Notes under the pieces: model-generated
What the model was told of the DNA's origin: nothing
Databases searched by the model: none
What the model saw: the letters and a program-made list of their open reading frames with translations, nothing else
Program-made: the position numbers and the translations under genes
DNA from: Xiphydria camelus
Lineage: Eukaryota; Arthropoda; Insecta; Hymenoptera; Xiphydriidae
Direction of reading: 5' to 3'
Assembly (NCBI GenBank): GCA_963678675.1
Contig: OY783193.1
Location: 8,549,394 to 8,613,393 of the forward strand
Length of the DNA: 64,000 nt
Part shown: positions 11,265 through 22,745 of the stretch, in pieces
How positions within the stretch are numbered: position 1 is the first letter of the stretch
How the letters are laid out: every line of letters starts with the position of its first letter

Positions 11265-12470
11265 GAATTCTTTTCTACCCAGGTTGATTTTTGACTGCGA
11301 AGAAAAATCCACCAATCCGTCCCGTTCTCGTATGGCGCTGAAAACAAAAAATAGAATAACCACAAAGATATTTGTTCTGTATAAGGGATGAAAATGAGGT
11401 TAAGACAGTCAGTTAGGAAGTTACTTATCTGATGCCACTTCTTCCGAGATATAGATGTCTCCTTCCCTGTTCTTCATGCACCAGCAACCAAAGAAAAATG
11501 ACACTGCTTCCGTGCACTGTTTTGATTATTAAAAAAAAATCTAAACGATTTGATAATAGCTAGCTGTCAGAGCGTCTGTCACATTCACCACTGTTGAGAT
11601 TCACTACTCCGATTACACTGAATTTGTACTTTTTATTAACAAGCGCGTCCGAGGATCGAAAAAATGCGAGGGATATCGTTTCGCGAATGGAAATATTTTT
11701 AAATTTTGAAAAACAACTAAACATTCAAGGAATATAGTCTCTCACACACTCTCACATACATTTTTGATGGCGTATGCGTGTGGCCGCATCTGTGTACACA
11801 TTTCCGACCATGGCCGAATACCGCCGAAGACAGGCGGAATTTTTGTGACATTTTTACATATATATATCGCCCGAGAAATCGGATTCTCGACTTTAATGGT
11901 GCGAGGGGCGTGGCTTCGCGTTGCTAAGGAAAAATCTCTGTTAATATGTAACTTACAACATTTACTCTGGTCTCTATCGATAGAGAATAGTCGATTTATA
12001 TGGCGTAACTAAGCATAGTTTTGGTTATAACCGTATATTTATTGAGAAAATTCGATGTTAAAATTGAGGGGTGAAGGGGGCAGACATTTTTCCTGTAAAG
12101 ATACACGGGTGCTCGCGGCGACAGCGCTGGCGGCGTCGTTCTGACGACTTGAATGAACATGCCGCGAGACACTACCGTGTCTCTTGATTCTAGTCAATGA
12201 GACACATGTACGCTCTGGAGATATCTGAAGCAGCAGCGCAAATTGCATCGTGAAGTATATTCCAATGATGTAATGCCAAGAAATTAAGTCCACTTTACTT
12301 ATAATTTCCAACAAAAAAATCCTGAATTCCCTGATATTTCCCTGCCTTTTCCCTGACTGATCACATTCCTTGACATTTCCCGATTTTCCAAGGCTGTAGC
12401 CACCCTGTCCCTTTCTCTTTGGACTGCCCCTTTAGCCGGAGTGGGAGCATTCTGTAAGCCCCGAGCGCGA
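11265..12470. other. Remainder of the composite element
   Basis: No recognised gene. The 16-mer TGAATGAACATGCCGC at 12150-12165 is an exact repeat of 8754-8769, linking this part to the inverted-repeat element on the left. Repeated CCCTGA motifs occupy 12325-12380. Confidence 0.45.
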
Positions 12471-12493
12471 AAAGTTAGGGAGACAGCACTGTA

Positions 12494-13306
12494 CATTTAA
12501 ACCGCCGGTACTTGCATTCGTTACTCGAGACGCGTGTGTACTCGATATTTCTCCTTTCCGTACACGAATTCCGTTACGCAAACTGACCGGATGTATCGTT
12601 ACCGCCACGGGACCGTATCGCGACGTTCTTGTTCTCACCCCCCTGACGCTTAAACGATGATATAATGTACCCCTCGCGCAAGCGGCGGAGGGTCGGTTGT
12701 GGTACCGCACAAGCGAGCAATTCGTATACAAATGTGATACTCGAGTGGCAACACTTCATAACAAAGCAATTTGAAAACTGGTTCGAAAGAGAGAGGACGT
12801 AGAGTACGCGGTGAAAATGAGAGAGAGAGAGAGAGAAAACTCTCCCCTACGAAGCGCACCCCAGCGGTGTACCATTACAACGGGGGAACAAGGTGACTCT
12901 TTTTGTTAGAGGAGCAGCAAGTGTAACGGATTCGGGGAAAGTAACTGAGCGAGAGGAGAGTGAATGAGGGAAAGAGAGAGAGAGAACATCGGAGAATTTC
13001 GAAGGATTTAAGGGGCGTCATTTAGCATTATCGTATGCTGGTCAAATTGACACAAATCAGTGTCAATAGTTCCGAAATATCTCTTTCCCTGCTTATTTGT
13101 ATGCGTTGAAATCAATTAATCGATCGCATCTAATTATTACCACTATTAGCAGATCGCAAGCGCGCATTTTTTAATTTAATTGTCTACAAATTTATTATTA
13201 AATTAAGAAAATCCTATACATTACTGTTTGCTGACAAAATTTGACAGGCGACAATATTTCGTGCGGTATTAGAATTATTTGTGACTCCTTGGTTAGAATT
13301 CGATGT
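12494..13306. other. Intergenic stretch with GAGA runs
   Basis: (GA)n runs lie at about 12820-12836 and 12973-12983. A small hairpin, ATTGACACAAATCAGTGTCAAT in outline, lies near 13045-13070. I see no gene. Confidence 0.4.
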
Positions 13307-13495
13307 TTATTGGATGACATTAAATATTAACCAATGAGGATCGAATACTGATTGAGCGATTTTCGTCTGTTGAATCGGTGTATCCTGACTAATTATCATC
13401 TGAACATTTCCTATGAGCTGTTCTCCAATTCCCCAGAACTGAAAGACGCCCTTTAAAGGTCGTAAGTGACCACTGTCAACGGCTACAAATTCCTG
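13307..13495 (-). pseudogene. Possible coding fragment, unidentified
   Basis: The 3' half of a minus frame (about 60 codons, stop at 13307-13309) has a protein-like composition, with FWGIGEQLIGN and FDPHWLIFNV. The GC-rich upstream part of the same frame looks like noise. Two AG acceptor-like sites precede it on the minus strand (after GTGCACAG and after GTCTTTCAG). I cannot name the family. It could be the last exon of a gene, a decayed copy, or chance. Confidence 0.3.
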
Positions 13496-14154
13496 TGCAC
13501 ATCGCACGCGGGTAATCGATTTCTCCTTGGACGAATCGAAGGTCCCGAAGTGATTCGTGCGATAGGCGATTCGCGCTCGTCGAGGTCGATCCGTCTCTCG
13601 GCGCCAGGAAGGCCGACGGCATCGTCGGATCGCCGAAATTCCGCAGACTGGGAGTAGATCTAGGCGGATTATCATATTATGCAATATTCAGAGCCTTCGC
13701 GCGCGCGAGATTCGTCCTAGTCATCCCGTTTCTTGGCACCTATATGTAAGTTGCCCGTTACCACTCGCCTGATCCAGGGCACGCTTCGTGGTTCGAGTGG
13801 AACGATTTCCACAGCGACGCAGCTCGAATCGGAGCGACGTGTACGACGTGCCCCACTCGAAGAACGAGTTTCGTCCGTCGCGACGATTTTCGGGCTGATT
13901 AATGAGCCGCGTATTCAAATAATTTCAACCCCAATTGGATGGGGTGCATTCTCGCTCTCGGTGCGTTTGTTTTTTTGTGACAAGTGTAACGGACACGTGC
14001 GGTTGCTCGATTATCATATCGCCCTTCTTTCCGTCGCGACGTAGGGCGACCGATGACTGATCGTGTTTTCGAGGTGACATTCTCGAGCGAGTCGAGACAT
14101 CCTTGATCCAGGCGAGTAAAGGGATGCTCGAGCAATTTGAATGGAAAAAGAATA
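13496..14154. other. GC-rich intergenic stretch
   Basis: I see no gene. Overlapping arginine-rich frames on both strands are typical of GC-rich chance frames. Confidence 0.4.
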
Positions 14155-14352
14155 ACATATATTTTTTCTTTCCAAATATTGCTCCTAAATAGCGTAATTG
14201 TTGTGTTATTCTGTCAATAAATTTATCTGGATCATTGCAAATTGAGCTTAAGTAGGTTAATTATGTGGAAAAATGGAAGACCAGGTAGCTTTTTATTTAT
14301 TCACGAAAGCAAGCCAGTTATCTATACCTATCTCTGCTTTTTGTAGTAAAAA
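14155..14352 (+). repeat. Tandem duplication, copy 1 (empty site)
   Basis: This copy matches 14365-14818 in blocks such as ACATATATTTTTTCTTTCC, GGATCATTG and GGAAAAATGGAAGA, but lacks the transposon found in copy 2. It therefore preserves the uninterrupted site. Confidence 0.75.
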
Positions 14353-14364
14353 AAAAAGCATGTG

Positions 14365-14818
14365 ACATATATTTCTTCCTTCCAATTATTGTTTCTAAAT
14401 ACAGTAAATTTCCTGTTAATCTGCGCAGAGAAAACGAATTAGTTGGATCTACTAAAAATTACTGGCGGGGTCGTAAGTAATTATTTGTTTAGATCAATTA
14501 GATTTGTTTTCATATTAATTTGATATTTATTCCTAGCAATCACATACTATTCCACATGATTGTAAGGAAGAGATATCTAATTGATCGTATGTATTAAGAA
14601 ATTTCATTCATATAAATAAATAAGTACATATTTGCGACCAAGCAAGCAATCTTTAGTAGATCCAATTAGTTCCTTTTTCCTGTGTAAATAAGTTTGTCCG
14701 GATCATTGTAAATCAAGTTTAAGGAGGATAATTATTTGGAAAAATGGAAGATTAGGTGATTTCTTATTTATTCACAAAGGCAAGCGGGTTACCTGTACCT
14801 CTTCTTCATGTAATAAAG
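14365..14818 (+). repeat. Tandem duplication, copy 2, split by a MITE
   Basis: The second copy of the duplicated sequence is interrupted at 14423-14685 by a family 5 MITE. The two halves align to copy 1 on either side of the insertion, near TTCTG/TAAATAAG. Confidence 0.75.
14423..14685. mobile_element. MITE, family 5, copy A
   Basis: Inverted ends carry TTGGATCTACTAAA-type blocks preceded by CGCAGAGAAAA at the left and the complement of ACACAGGAAAA at the right. The interior includes TCCACATGATTGTAAGGA, shared with the copy at 26283-26552. There is no coding capacity. Confidence 0.8.
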
Positions 14819-15503
14819 GAAGAGGAGAAAAAATAGAGCAAGGAGATTTAAGGAACTAAACGGGTTCAGAGAGAATTTCTCCGCGCGGAGCGTGAGAGAC
14901 GAGCGCGTCAGAATAGAGAAGGGAGAATATATGAGGTCTTCCGAGACCCCCCTTTCACCCTGATAGTCCCCGAGTCTCTTTATCTCTGCCCTCGAAGACC
15001 TCGTAGACTCTTGAGTAACGACATTGCCAGTCATAACCCCCGCGCGCGCGCTGCACGGCGCGCGGAGACGGTACAACTGGATTACCGCGGGTTGAAAGAT
15101 CATCCTCGAATAGTTTATCGGTGGCCCGGGGTCCGCTTCCGGCGCCGATAAACTCTGCTTATTCAAACAATACAAACTGTTCGAGAGCCCGTTCGCGTCA
15201 CGTAAATTTCGGAGTTTGAACGCTCCTTTCTCGGTATTAGCCGAACGCCCAATTCTAATTCCGGGCTTTTAAATGCGGGCCGCCAGGATCTCTGCATGGG
15301 AGCCCACCTAGTGAGAAAACCAGCTCGCGTCTAGACCGCGCGTGCGTAAATTGCTTTTGGAATCTACGTCACGTGAGTGTACAAATCCCATCCACATGAC
15401 GCGTCCCGTTTTCAACCTGATCTCACAATCAGTCAAGGATTCGTCCTCTGGTTTAAAAATTCTTGATATAAAAAATCCAGATATTCAGGATCAAAGAATT
15501 AAA
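14819..15503. other. GC-rich intergenic stretch
   Basis: No gene recognised. A 128-codon minus frame at 14789-15175 has no domain and overlaps the end of the duplication. Confidence 0.4.
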
Positions 15504-15700
15504 TCAACTGATACCAAAAAAGGACGTATTTTTTCATTATCATTATAGAATATTGTAATTCGTTGCTATGCAAGAAAAAATTGTAAGTCACATCGATGAC
15601 AACAAGAACTTACGATATTTTCTCGCATAGCAACGAGTTACGAAGTTTCTCACAGATAGTTAAAAAATAAGTGCGTTTTTTTGGTACCGTTCGAAATATA
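15504..15700. mobile_element. Palindromic MITE, family 1, copy B
   Basis: The arms fold around two copies of a TTGCTATGC core (GAATTCGTTGCTATGC-like) and the spacer between TTGTAAGTC and AACTTACGA. The right end GGTACCGTTCGAAATAT matches copy A's right end. Confidence 0.75.
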
Positions 15701-16450
15701 AACTTACACAAAATTTGGTTAATTTAAACAAAAATTATTCGACTTGACGATATGTCGTGGCCATTAGCTGTCAAATAAATATTTGATAGACTCAAATAAT
15801 TCATAGCTACTCTCGCAATCAGCATGAAAAAATATGCTAAATAGAATGGTCGAGATTTCGATCCCATAGATATCGATTTTCGCAAAAATGTTAAGGGGCA
15901 TCCCTAAAATTCATAGTAATTTTTTGTCATTGCAGAGAGGACTGCTTTCGGTTAATAACCAAATTTCCAACCTGGAGAACGAATTTCGCTCTCCCCACGA
16001 TACTCTCAACCCCTCCCAGCGAAACGTTGACGAATGGCGGCGACCGTTCTGCGTCATTAAGCGTCATTTACAATCCACACCTCGTTACGACATAGCGGCC
16101 GCCTCTTGCATACGGGAGAGCCCGCGCGATTATTAGACGGGAAAAAGTTGCTAACGACTGCCGCGGCGGAGAGGCGACACCGCGAAAAAAAAACTGCTTT
16201 GCGCTCCGGCAAACGCGGCGCGATGAGAACGAGGGAAGCGCGGCGGAGAGGGCAGGGAGCTATTGCCTCCGCTGCGTGATGCAGTATCCGCAGGGGCAAT
16301 CGCTCACGATTTCGCCGCTTTTTGCTCATCAATTCAAAGGCGTTTTTTGCGCGATAGGCATGCCCCTCTCTTCGTGCGGCAGCTCCGAACGATACGCGCA
16401 TACCGAACACTCGCGCGCGGGTTAAGCACGCCTTACTGAAGAGCCTACGG
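15701..16450. other. Intergenic with half of a family 7 element
   Basis: 15812-15903 matches the right half of the element at 45909-46227 (CAATCAGCATGAAAAAATA, then GAGATTTC and a terminal AAAATGTTAAGGGGC). The left half is missing. The rest is GC-rich with no gene. Confidence 0.5.
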
Positions 16451-16710
16451 GCACTGAGAAATATAGCTTGGTCAATTTAACCAAAATCCTGGAAATGATC
16501 ACCAAATCGTTTGGTGAAATATGGATCCTCTCTCCATCTGTTTGGTTAAACTGACCATTTTTTAGTTTGGTTTTGGTTGGTTGGTATGTAATTAGAATGA
16601 CTAAACATGTCGTTAGAATAATTAAATATTTGCTTCAACTTACTAGTCTTTTGGTTAGAATAACTAAACTCGTTTATCCGGATGCGTTTGTCATTTTAAA
16701 CTAGTTATTA
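16451..16710 (-). mobile_element. MITE, family 3, copy A (reverse)
   Basis: It begins CACTGAGAAATATAGCTTGG and carries the family blocks CACCAAATCGTTTGGTGAAA and ATAACTAAACTCG in the reverse order of the copies at 30968, 33412, 34462 and 34732. Its right end has decayed. Confidence 0.75.
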
Positions 16711-16892
16711 AGCTAAGTTAGAAGGAGAAATTAAAAATGTTTCTTCGTCTCTGAAATTCAGTCATAACATAAAAATAATATTCATGTTTTTCAATTTAAT
16801 TCGCTATCCATATACATATTCAATATAACAAACGAAAAAGAAACGGTCCGGAGAACTAATTCTGTGCAAAATTATAAGCGCGTTTCCCTCTA

Positions 16893-18695
16893 TAAGCGGG
16901 CCACAGACTTCGTGATTTTTCGTCGATCATCGGTGATCGTGACAAGCCGTCGTGACAAAACCGAAGTGTGTGGGGCGTAAAGTGTCCCGATGCATCGTCA
17001 CGATGTCCCGATGCACCGTCACGATGGCTATAGCCGGCCACAGACTTCGTGATTTTTCGTTGGTCATCGGTGATCGTGACAAACCGTCGCGATTGAGCCC
17101 ACAGACCTCATGCCAAAGTAGCAGTTTTGTAGACTGTTCGCGATGAACGAGACTCAACTTTTGGCAGCGGCGGCAGCAGTGGTGGTTAAAAGTGAGTAAA
17201 AGAAAAGAAAGAGACGCGTTCAGTAAATGATTTATTTATATTTTGTATAAAATAAACAAAGTGTATTAGGGTCAACCGGGGCTATTGTGATACAAAAATC
17301 TAAACTTTTCGATTTTGGTCTACAAAAATAAGTTAAAAATGTATTTAAAAATTACTTTGGGTGGTGAACTGAGTTACCTTTAAGACTAGAGCACTGGAAT
17401 TTCCAAAAAATGAAGAGAAAAGTGGTGAAAAAATAAAAACCGTGTATCAAAATAACCCCGCGTTTGAGGCTATTGTTGATAGGTACACTGTGGGGCTAAT
17501 GTGATACAGTACTGTAAACCCATGTCCTAACAAATATTAAATCATGCGGGGCTGATATTCTACACAGTTGTCCTTTATCTATTTTCCCTGCACATTTGAT
17601 TATGATAACTTTTATGATTTTTTAGATACAGAAGTCTAAAATTTGGGGCGCACTTTTGCAAAAAAAGGTCATCCTTAAAAAATAGTCATGTAAATAACAA
17701 TATAATGGTTAAACCGATATTCTGCAACAAATGTTTTGTACTACCGAAAAAAAGTTTTCTGTTAGAAAATTACATAGTGTAGAGGAATAATTTATTTGGT
17801 ACATTTTTCTTGTACTTACCCCAAAATAAATTACAGCACATGTTTGTCAGAGACTTACAATTCTGTTCTAATTTTTTGAAAAATTTTTTTCTAATTAAGG
17901 TGGTTTTTGACAGGTGTATCATAATAGCCTCACATTTTTAGGTGTATCACATAACCCCGGTTGACCCTATACCTATTCGTGTAACTTTGTAACGAACGTG
18001 AGTTTTAAAAATAAACCTTTCGTTTCCACATATTGATTGTTTTAAGTATATTAACAAAAAAGTACGGGGGCACAGCTCAAGAGGGTGCCTGTGCCCTCCC
18101 GCGAGGCTCCTGCAACTTGAAAACGGGGTCGAGGCGCCTTGCGCTTGCCTGACCAGGTTATTTCAAATGATATTGTAACACTGCACTCACGATATTATTG
18201 GTGATATATTGGATTCAAAGAGATACAGTAGTTTAGGAATCAAAAATTCCTATTATAGGGCCGAAAAAAAGAAATTGACCACTAATTCCGTCCGGCAACC
18301 TCCACGATATCATTTTTTAAGTCTTTCTGAGTTTAAATCATCGATCAGAATGCGGTCAACGATTTTTGCATACTCAATGTCTCTCAGCGCCTGGCCTGTA
18401 ATGAGCAAGAGTCTGACGCTAGGTATTTTACAGATCTGACTTAGCGATCGAATTATAGCGATATCGATTAATGAGGTACTTCGAAATATGGTTAATTTAC
18501 CGACCCGTCCGGTAATTAACCTACCCGGGAAAGGTGCAGGACTGCGCACTGTCGCGAAGAAAATCAAACATCGGCAAATAACCATCGTGACGATGCATCG
18601 GGACACTTTACTCCCCACACACTTCGGTTTTGTCACGACGGCTTGTTACGATCACCGATGACTGACGAAAAATCACGAAGTCTATGGCCCGCTTA
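16893..18695. mobile_element. 1.8 kb DNA transposon with ~140-bp inverted ends
   Basis: The left end TAAGCGGGCCACAGACTTCG and about 140 following bases recur inverted at the right end (about 18560-18695). The left arm contains a second partial copy of the end at 17035-17095. A short frame at 17143-17199 starts MNETQLLAAAAAVVVKSE. This loosely resembles the starts of PIF/Harbinger proteins, but it stops after 18 residues. A 108-codon minus frame at 18310-18636 overlaps the right arm. The TA flanks argue for a different superfamily, so the class stays open. It contains the nested element 17269-17967. Confidence 0.7.
17269..17967. mobile_element. Nested 700-bp element with GGGTCAACCGGGG ends
   Basis: The ends read GGGTCAACCGGGGYTAT followed by GTGATACA, inverted at the right, flanked by TA on both sides (17267-17268 and 17968-17969). 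Internal GGGGCTAATGTGATACA and GCGGGGCTGAT blocks are degenerate repeats of the end. It has no frame. It lies inside the larger transposon and so is younger than it. Confidence 0.8.
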
Positions 18696-19833
18696 AAGTT
18701 ATGAAGTCATCGAAAAGCCAGAGGGACGCACTTATGTTAAGCAATGAGTGCGAGAGAGATAATCTTACTAGACGATAACGTAACCACATTTTTAAATATA
18801 TATCGTCTTCCAGCTTCGATAAAGCGAAAAATGTAAAATGAAAAAAAAGCATCAATAATTTTGTCCAAATTTTTCAAATCTGCAATTAAAAAAATTAACG
18901 TTAAATCGAATTGGCCACAGTGCCATTCGGATTTTAGATTAATGTTTCTGCAATCTATCTATTGCCTATAGCATTCGAGATGAGAATTTATCTCCGTACA
19001 ATCTCTCTACAAGTTTTGAAGATCCACAAACGCAATTTCAACTGCAGGACGTGACGGTAATCGGCGTATAATACGGTAGGCCTTCGTTTGTATTTTCAAA
19101 TCATAATACGAGACGAGATATACATACTTGCGCTCTCTCCAAGCGCCACGGATATGAGAGACGCATTGCGACAACCCCTCAGAGTCACCGAACTATAACC
19201 TCAGGTGGTCAAGCCGATTGTACGCGGGGCCATTCACACCCCTCATAGGATCCGAGCGTATTCACAACCCCATCCGGACATGTGCCCTCTCTCACGGCCG
19301 AAGCTCATAGCTCACTCCGACTCGGTCATTTCACGCGCCCGTATCCGCGCGTTCGGCTGATTTCTTATTCAAATCCCTGTTGTCCTTCTTCTCGCCTTTG
19401 GGGACCTCCCGGCGGTTCGGATAAACCCGTTTAATTGAGTTCATCCGTATATACGCGTCGGGAGACCCCGTCGGCGCCGGAGGAAGGACGCCATCTTCAA
19501 TTTGTATGGATTTCGTGCGTCCGAGAAAAATGAAGGGCGTCCGAGAGCGCGCGCAACTCCGCTGCGGGATTTCAGATGACTCTCGCGGCGAAGATTCTCG
19601 GCGTCGGCACGTCGAACAACACCCCGCGTACACTACACGCCGCGCGGAATGCATAGGCAAGACCAATTGAAGGTCTCAGGCGCGTCAAGCGCGTCTAGAC
19701 GCTGTCTCGTCAATCTGCGCTCGCGGTCGCTTTATCCAATTGAGCAATCGCCTATAACGAGCGTCGTGGGGACGCGCGCTGCTAACGGAAATGCGTATTA
19801 CCCGCGAACGGTCACGCATCCCGTCACCGAAGC
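18696..19833. other. Intergenic, AT-rich then GC-rich
   Basis: No gene recognised. From about 19100 the sequence becomes CpG-rich with chance frames on both strands. Confidence 0.4.
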
Positions 19834-20120
19834 GTGCTTACTTTTTGCTTCCTCCCCTCGTGGGGTCGTGGATTTTGCGTGAGGCGATCTTGTCTTCTAT
19901 TTATTACCTATATATTACTCATTCAGCTTAATTTTGTTTTGTTTATTTCGCTATTTAGTTACATTTTCATGTAGTTATTTTTCTGTTTTCTCTCAGGGTT
20001 TCAATTATATTTTCACGTTCATGTTTTAACACTGTTTCCTCTTTTTTTATATCTTTCTTCGTATCCGCTCTCAGGGGACTTTAGTCCCAGGGTAAATAAA
20101 TTGTTTCTTCTTCTTCTTAC
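19834..20120 (+). mobile_element. Truncated LINE 3' end, copy 1
   Basis: The sequence starts with the last codons of a frame (SSPRGVVDFA, stop at 19880-19882), followed by a 3' UTR that ends GTCCCAGGGTAAATAAATTG and a TTC microsatellite tail. This layout fits a 5'-truncated non-LTR retrotransposon. A second copy follows immediately. Confidence 0.65.
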
Positions 20121-20125
20121 GTGCG

Positions 20126-20408
20126 CGTGCTTACTTTTTTCTTCCTCCCCTCGTGGGGTTGTGGATTTTGCGTGAGGCGATCTTGTCTTCTGTTTATACT
20201 ACTCATTCAGTTTTATCTTTTTCTGTTTATTTCGCCGTTTTAGTTATATTTTCACGTAACTGTTATTTTTCGGTTTTTAGTGTTCAATTATATTTTCACA
20301 TTCCTTTTTTAACACTGTTTCTTCTTTTTCCGTATCTATCTTCGTATCTACGAGTACCTTTAGGGGACTTTAGTCCCAGGGTAAATAAATCGTTTCTTCT
20401 TCTTCTCG
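20126..20408 (+). mobile_element. Truncated LINE 3' end, copy 2
   Basis: This is the same tail as 19834-20120, again beginning with the SSPRGVVDFA end of a frame and ending with GTCCCAGGGTAAATAAAT and a TTC tail. The copies differ by substitutions and small indels, so they are either two insertions at one site or an old tandem duplication. Confidence 0.65.
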
Positions 20409-22745
20409 TCATCTCTCACGCGACACCTCTCCCTCTCTTCTCCACCCCCGCAACTCTTGCCGACCGGAACAAGCGCGCGGGGATAATGTGGGCAGAGAAA
20501 TTCAAGCCTGTGTGTGACGGCGCTGCAGTTATCGTTACTATAAACAATGTGGAAGCGACAGCTACGTAGGCGTGCTCCTGCTTTACGAGCGAGGTATTAG
20601 GTGCTGCAGGTACCATACTCGCCGCGCGCTACCGCGAGAGGAAGCTGCGTTTCACCTGTATCTCTTCACTCTGTCTCATTCTCGACGAACCAGGTGCTGC
20701 TCCGGTGATCTCTCGCGTCCGAGGAGAGTTACGCGCGTCTCACCACCGCTTGCCTAGCCTACGCAAAAAAGACTTCACGCGCGAGCAACACTTCAACGGT
20801 GTATTTAGTGTCAATAAAGGCGCGGAAATTTTACGTCGAAATTAAACGACATTCTCCCACGGAATTCTCGTCGCTCGCGACACGGCGCGACTGTTTACGA
20901 TTGTCGCGGGACTTTACGCGCGCTGCGTCTGGCGCACGACAATTATTACGGACACGAAGCAATCGCGCGCGCGCGCTGCCGCTTCACCTACGTGCGTGCA
21001 CGTGCAACACCCTCGCAATAAAACCTGCTCGTGAGTTATCGGCCGTCTGACGTGGGTACGCCTAGGTATTCGCGGATTGGTTAGTCGGTATTGCATCGTT
21101 TGGAGGAATCGGTTTCGCTTCTAATTCCACGAAAAGAGTATTTTTTCGCAGTGTCGTATACAGGGTGAAAGTGGAATAGATGCTCCAGTCTCCGTTTAAA
21201 TTCGAATGCGATTATCTCAAAACGTAGAAGAGATGTGTGAAAAATGCAAATCAGCTTTTTTATAGTAGAGATATAGATGAACATTTTTTGTTTAAACTTT
21301 TCTTCGATATTTATAATCGCTCTCTAGATAATCGATTTTGAACTTACTTTTAAACCGCGGGGTATGTATCTAACTTTTACCTTAAACTGTAAAGTGGCAG
21401 GGCACTGAGCTAAGGATAATTAAACGGCGTTAATCTTGAAGAGAAACATTTCACATCGTGATTATAAACCATCCCCTAAATTATCCCACGCTATAATTCC
21501 AGCGAACAAAAAAAAATCGGAAAAAATCGGAAAATTTCGAAAAGCCAAGGGAAAAGTTCCTTTATCCGAATCGAGATCACACGGCAAACGCGCGTTTCGC
21601 CTTTTCTCGCGGTATACGACACGGGAGGAGCGGGCGTATCGTCGTAAAGTCGCGCACACGCACGCCGGCCCTCTCCTTGCGGAGAAAATACAAGAGTCAC
21701 GATGCGCGCCAAAGAGTTACGGCGCTGTAAAGACGTTGCGGTGACCGGCGTTATTTACAATCACAAAATTACAGTTCGAGGGAGGAATCCCTCGCCGCGC
21801 GCGGCAATAAAAAATCGACCTGTCGTTTGAAATACGATTAAACGTCGCTGTTGGTTTACTCGCTAGACGCGCTGCCGGTGCGCGATATAGTGGGTGCAGC
21901 GGCGCGGGCGTGCAACGGCGAAGGAAATTATCGTCGCCCCGCGAGGAACGACAGTCGACGTCACTCGCCTCAATGGGAGGATCGTCAATGCGAACGTCGT
22001 CTCCTTCCGTAAAGTCGTATTCGTATATTTCCCGAAAAAGAAGTCCCACGCGTGGGACGCTCGATGCGAGAGAGTTACGACGCTGTAAAGACGCGCGGGC
22101 ACCTGTCATTTACCATCACAAAATTATAGTTATGCGATTGGAATGAACTGGGGAACGATGCATTGAGCCCCGTGGACGGAAAGGAAGCGAGCGCGCGGGC
22201 CCGTTAAACGTTTGGCCAAACGGAGAACGCGGGAGATATACGACCAGTGTAAACTCGATGGCCGCGCGGACAACGGCGACGCCGCCGTCTCGAGGATTAG
22301 ATGGAATTCGAAAATTCGTGAACACCGCGCGCGCCGTTCGAAATAAAGCGAAGTTATTCGAGGGAACCCCGTCGCCGCCGCGGTCGCCGCCGCCTTACAA
22401 CGGGGTTCGCCACGCTCTCCCCCCTCCCTATCTCGAAGATCGGTATTACGTGGATTCGTGATCCACGATCGCGATGTAAACGGTGGGGGGTACACCGCGG
22501 CGGCTCTATAAACGTCACCGGAACTTTGAAAAATCGATCTCTCAATTATCTTAACGATCGCACGAAGAATCACGTCCGATTCGAATCGTAAAACGTTGAT
22601 TTACATCGCGACTATTCGCGCTGCGTTTTACCGTAAACCCGCGTTTCGACGTCAAGAGAGAAGTCGACGCGGAAGGAGACGCAGAAAAATTGAGTCGATT
22701 TCCCACAGTCGAAGCTCACGCATCCGCGCGAGGTATCGGCAAGGT
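20409..22745. other. GC-rich, CpG-rich stretch without a recognised gene
   Basis: No exon with coding character is seen. At 21165 a single TACAGGGTGAAAGTGG-type transposon end occurs without a partner. Direct repeats at 21701-21775 and 22063-22131 are listed separately. Confidence 0.4.
21701..22131 (+). repeat. ~70-bp direct repeat pair, about 360 bp apart
   Basis: 21701-21775 and 22063-22131 share GAGTTACGRCGCTGTAAAGACG and, after a variable middle, CATCACAAAATTA-type sequence followed by TAGTT or CAGTT. They are in the same orientation and the sequence between is unique. The function is unknown. Confidence 0.7.

Larger units (their letters stand above)
7771..12491. mobile_element. 4.7 kb composite element with Tc1/mariner-like ends
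   Basis: The left end reads CAGTGCTGTCTCCCTAACTT, plus one more matching T, at 7771-7791. Its exact reverse complement ends at 12491, giving 21 perfect bases. Both ends are flanked directly by TA (7769-7770 and 12492-12493), as expected of Tc1/mariner insertions, whose ends often begin CAGT. No transposase frame is visible inside. The interior holds a 191-bp-arm inverted repeat, a 220-bp MITE and a satellite-like array, so this is either a very large non-autonomous element or two flanking ends around later insertions. Both ends also have nearby TTCCCTGA-type motifs (about 7930 and 12325-12355). Confidence 0.6.

Noticed and set aside
19725..19775. tRNA-like A box on the minus strand (GCTCAATTGGATAA)
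   Set aside because: No B box and no acceptor-stem pairing at the required distance.
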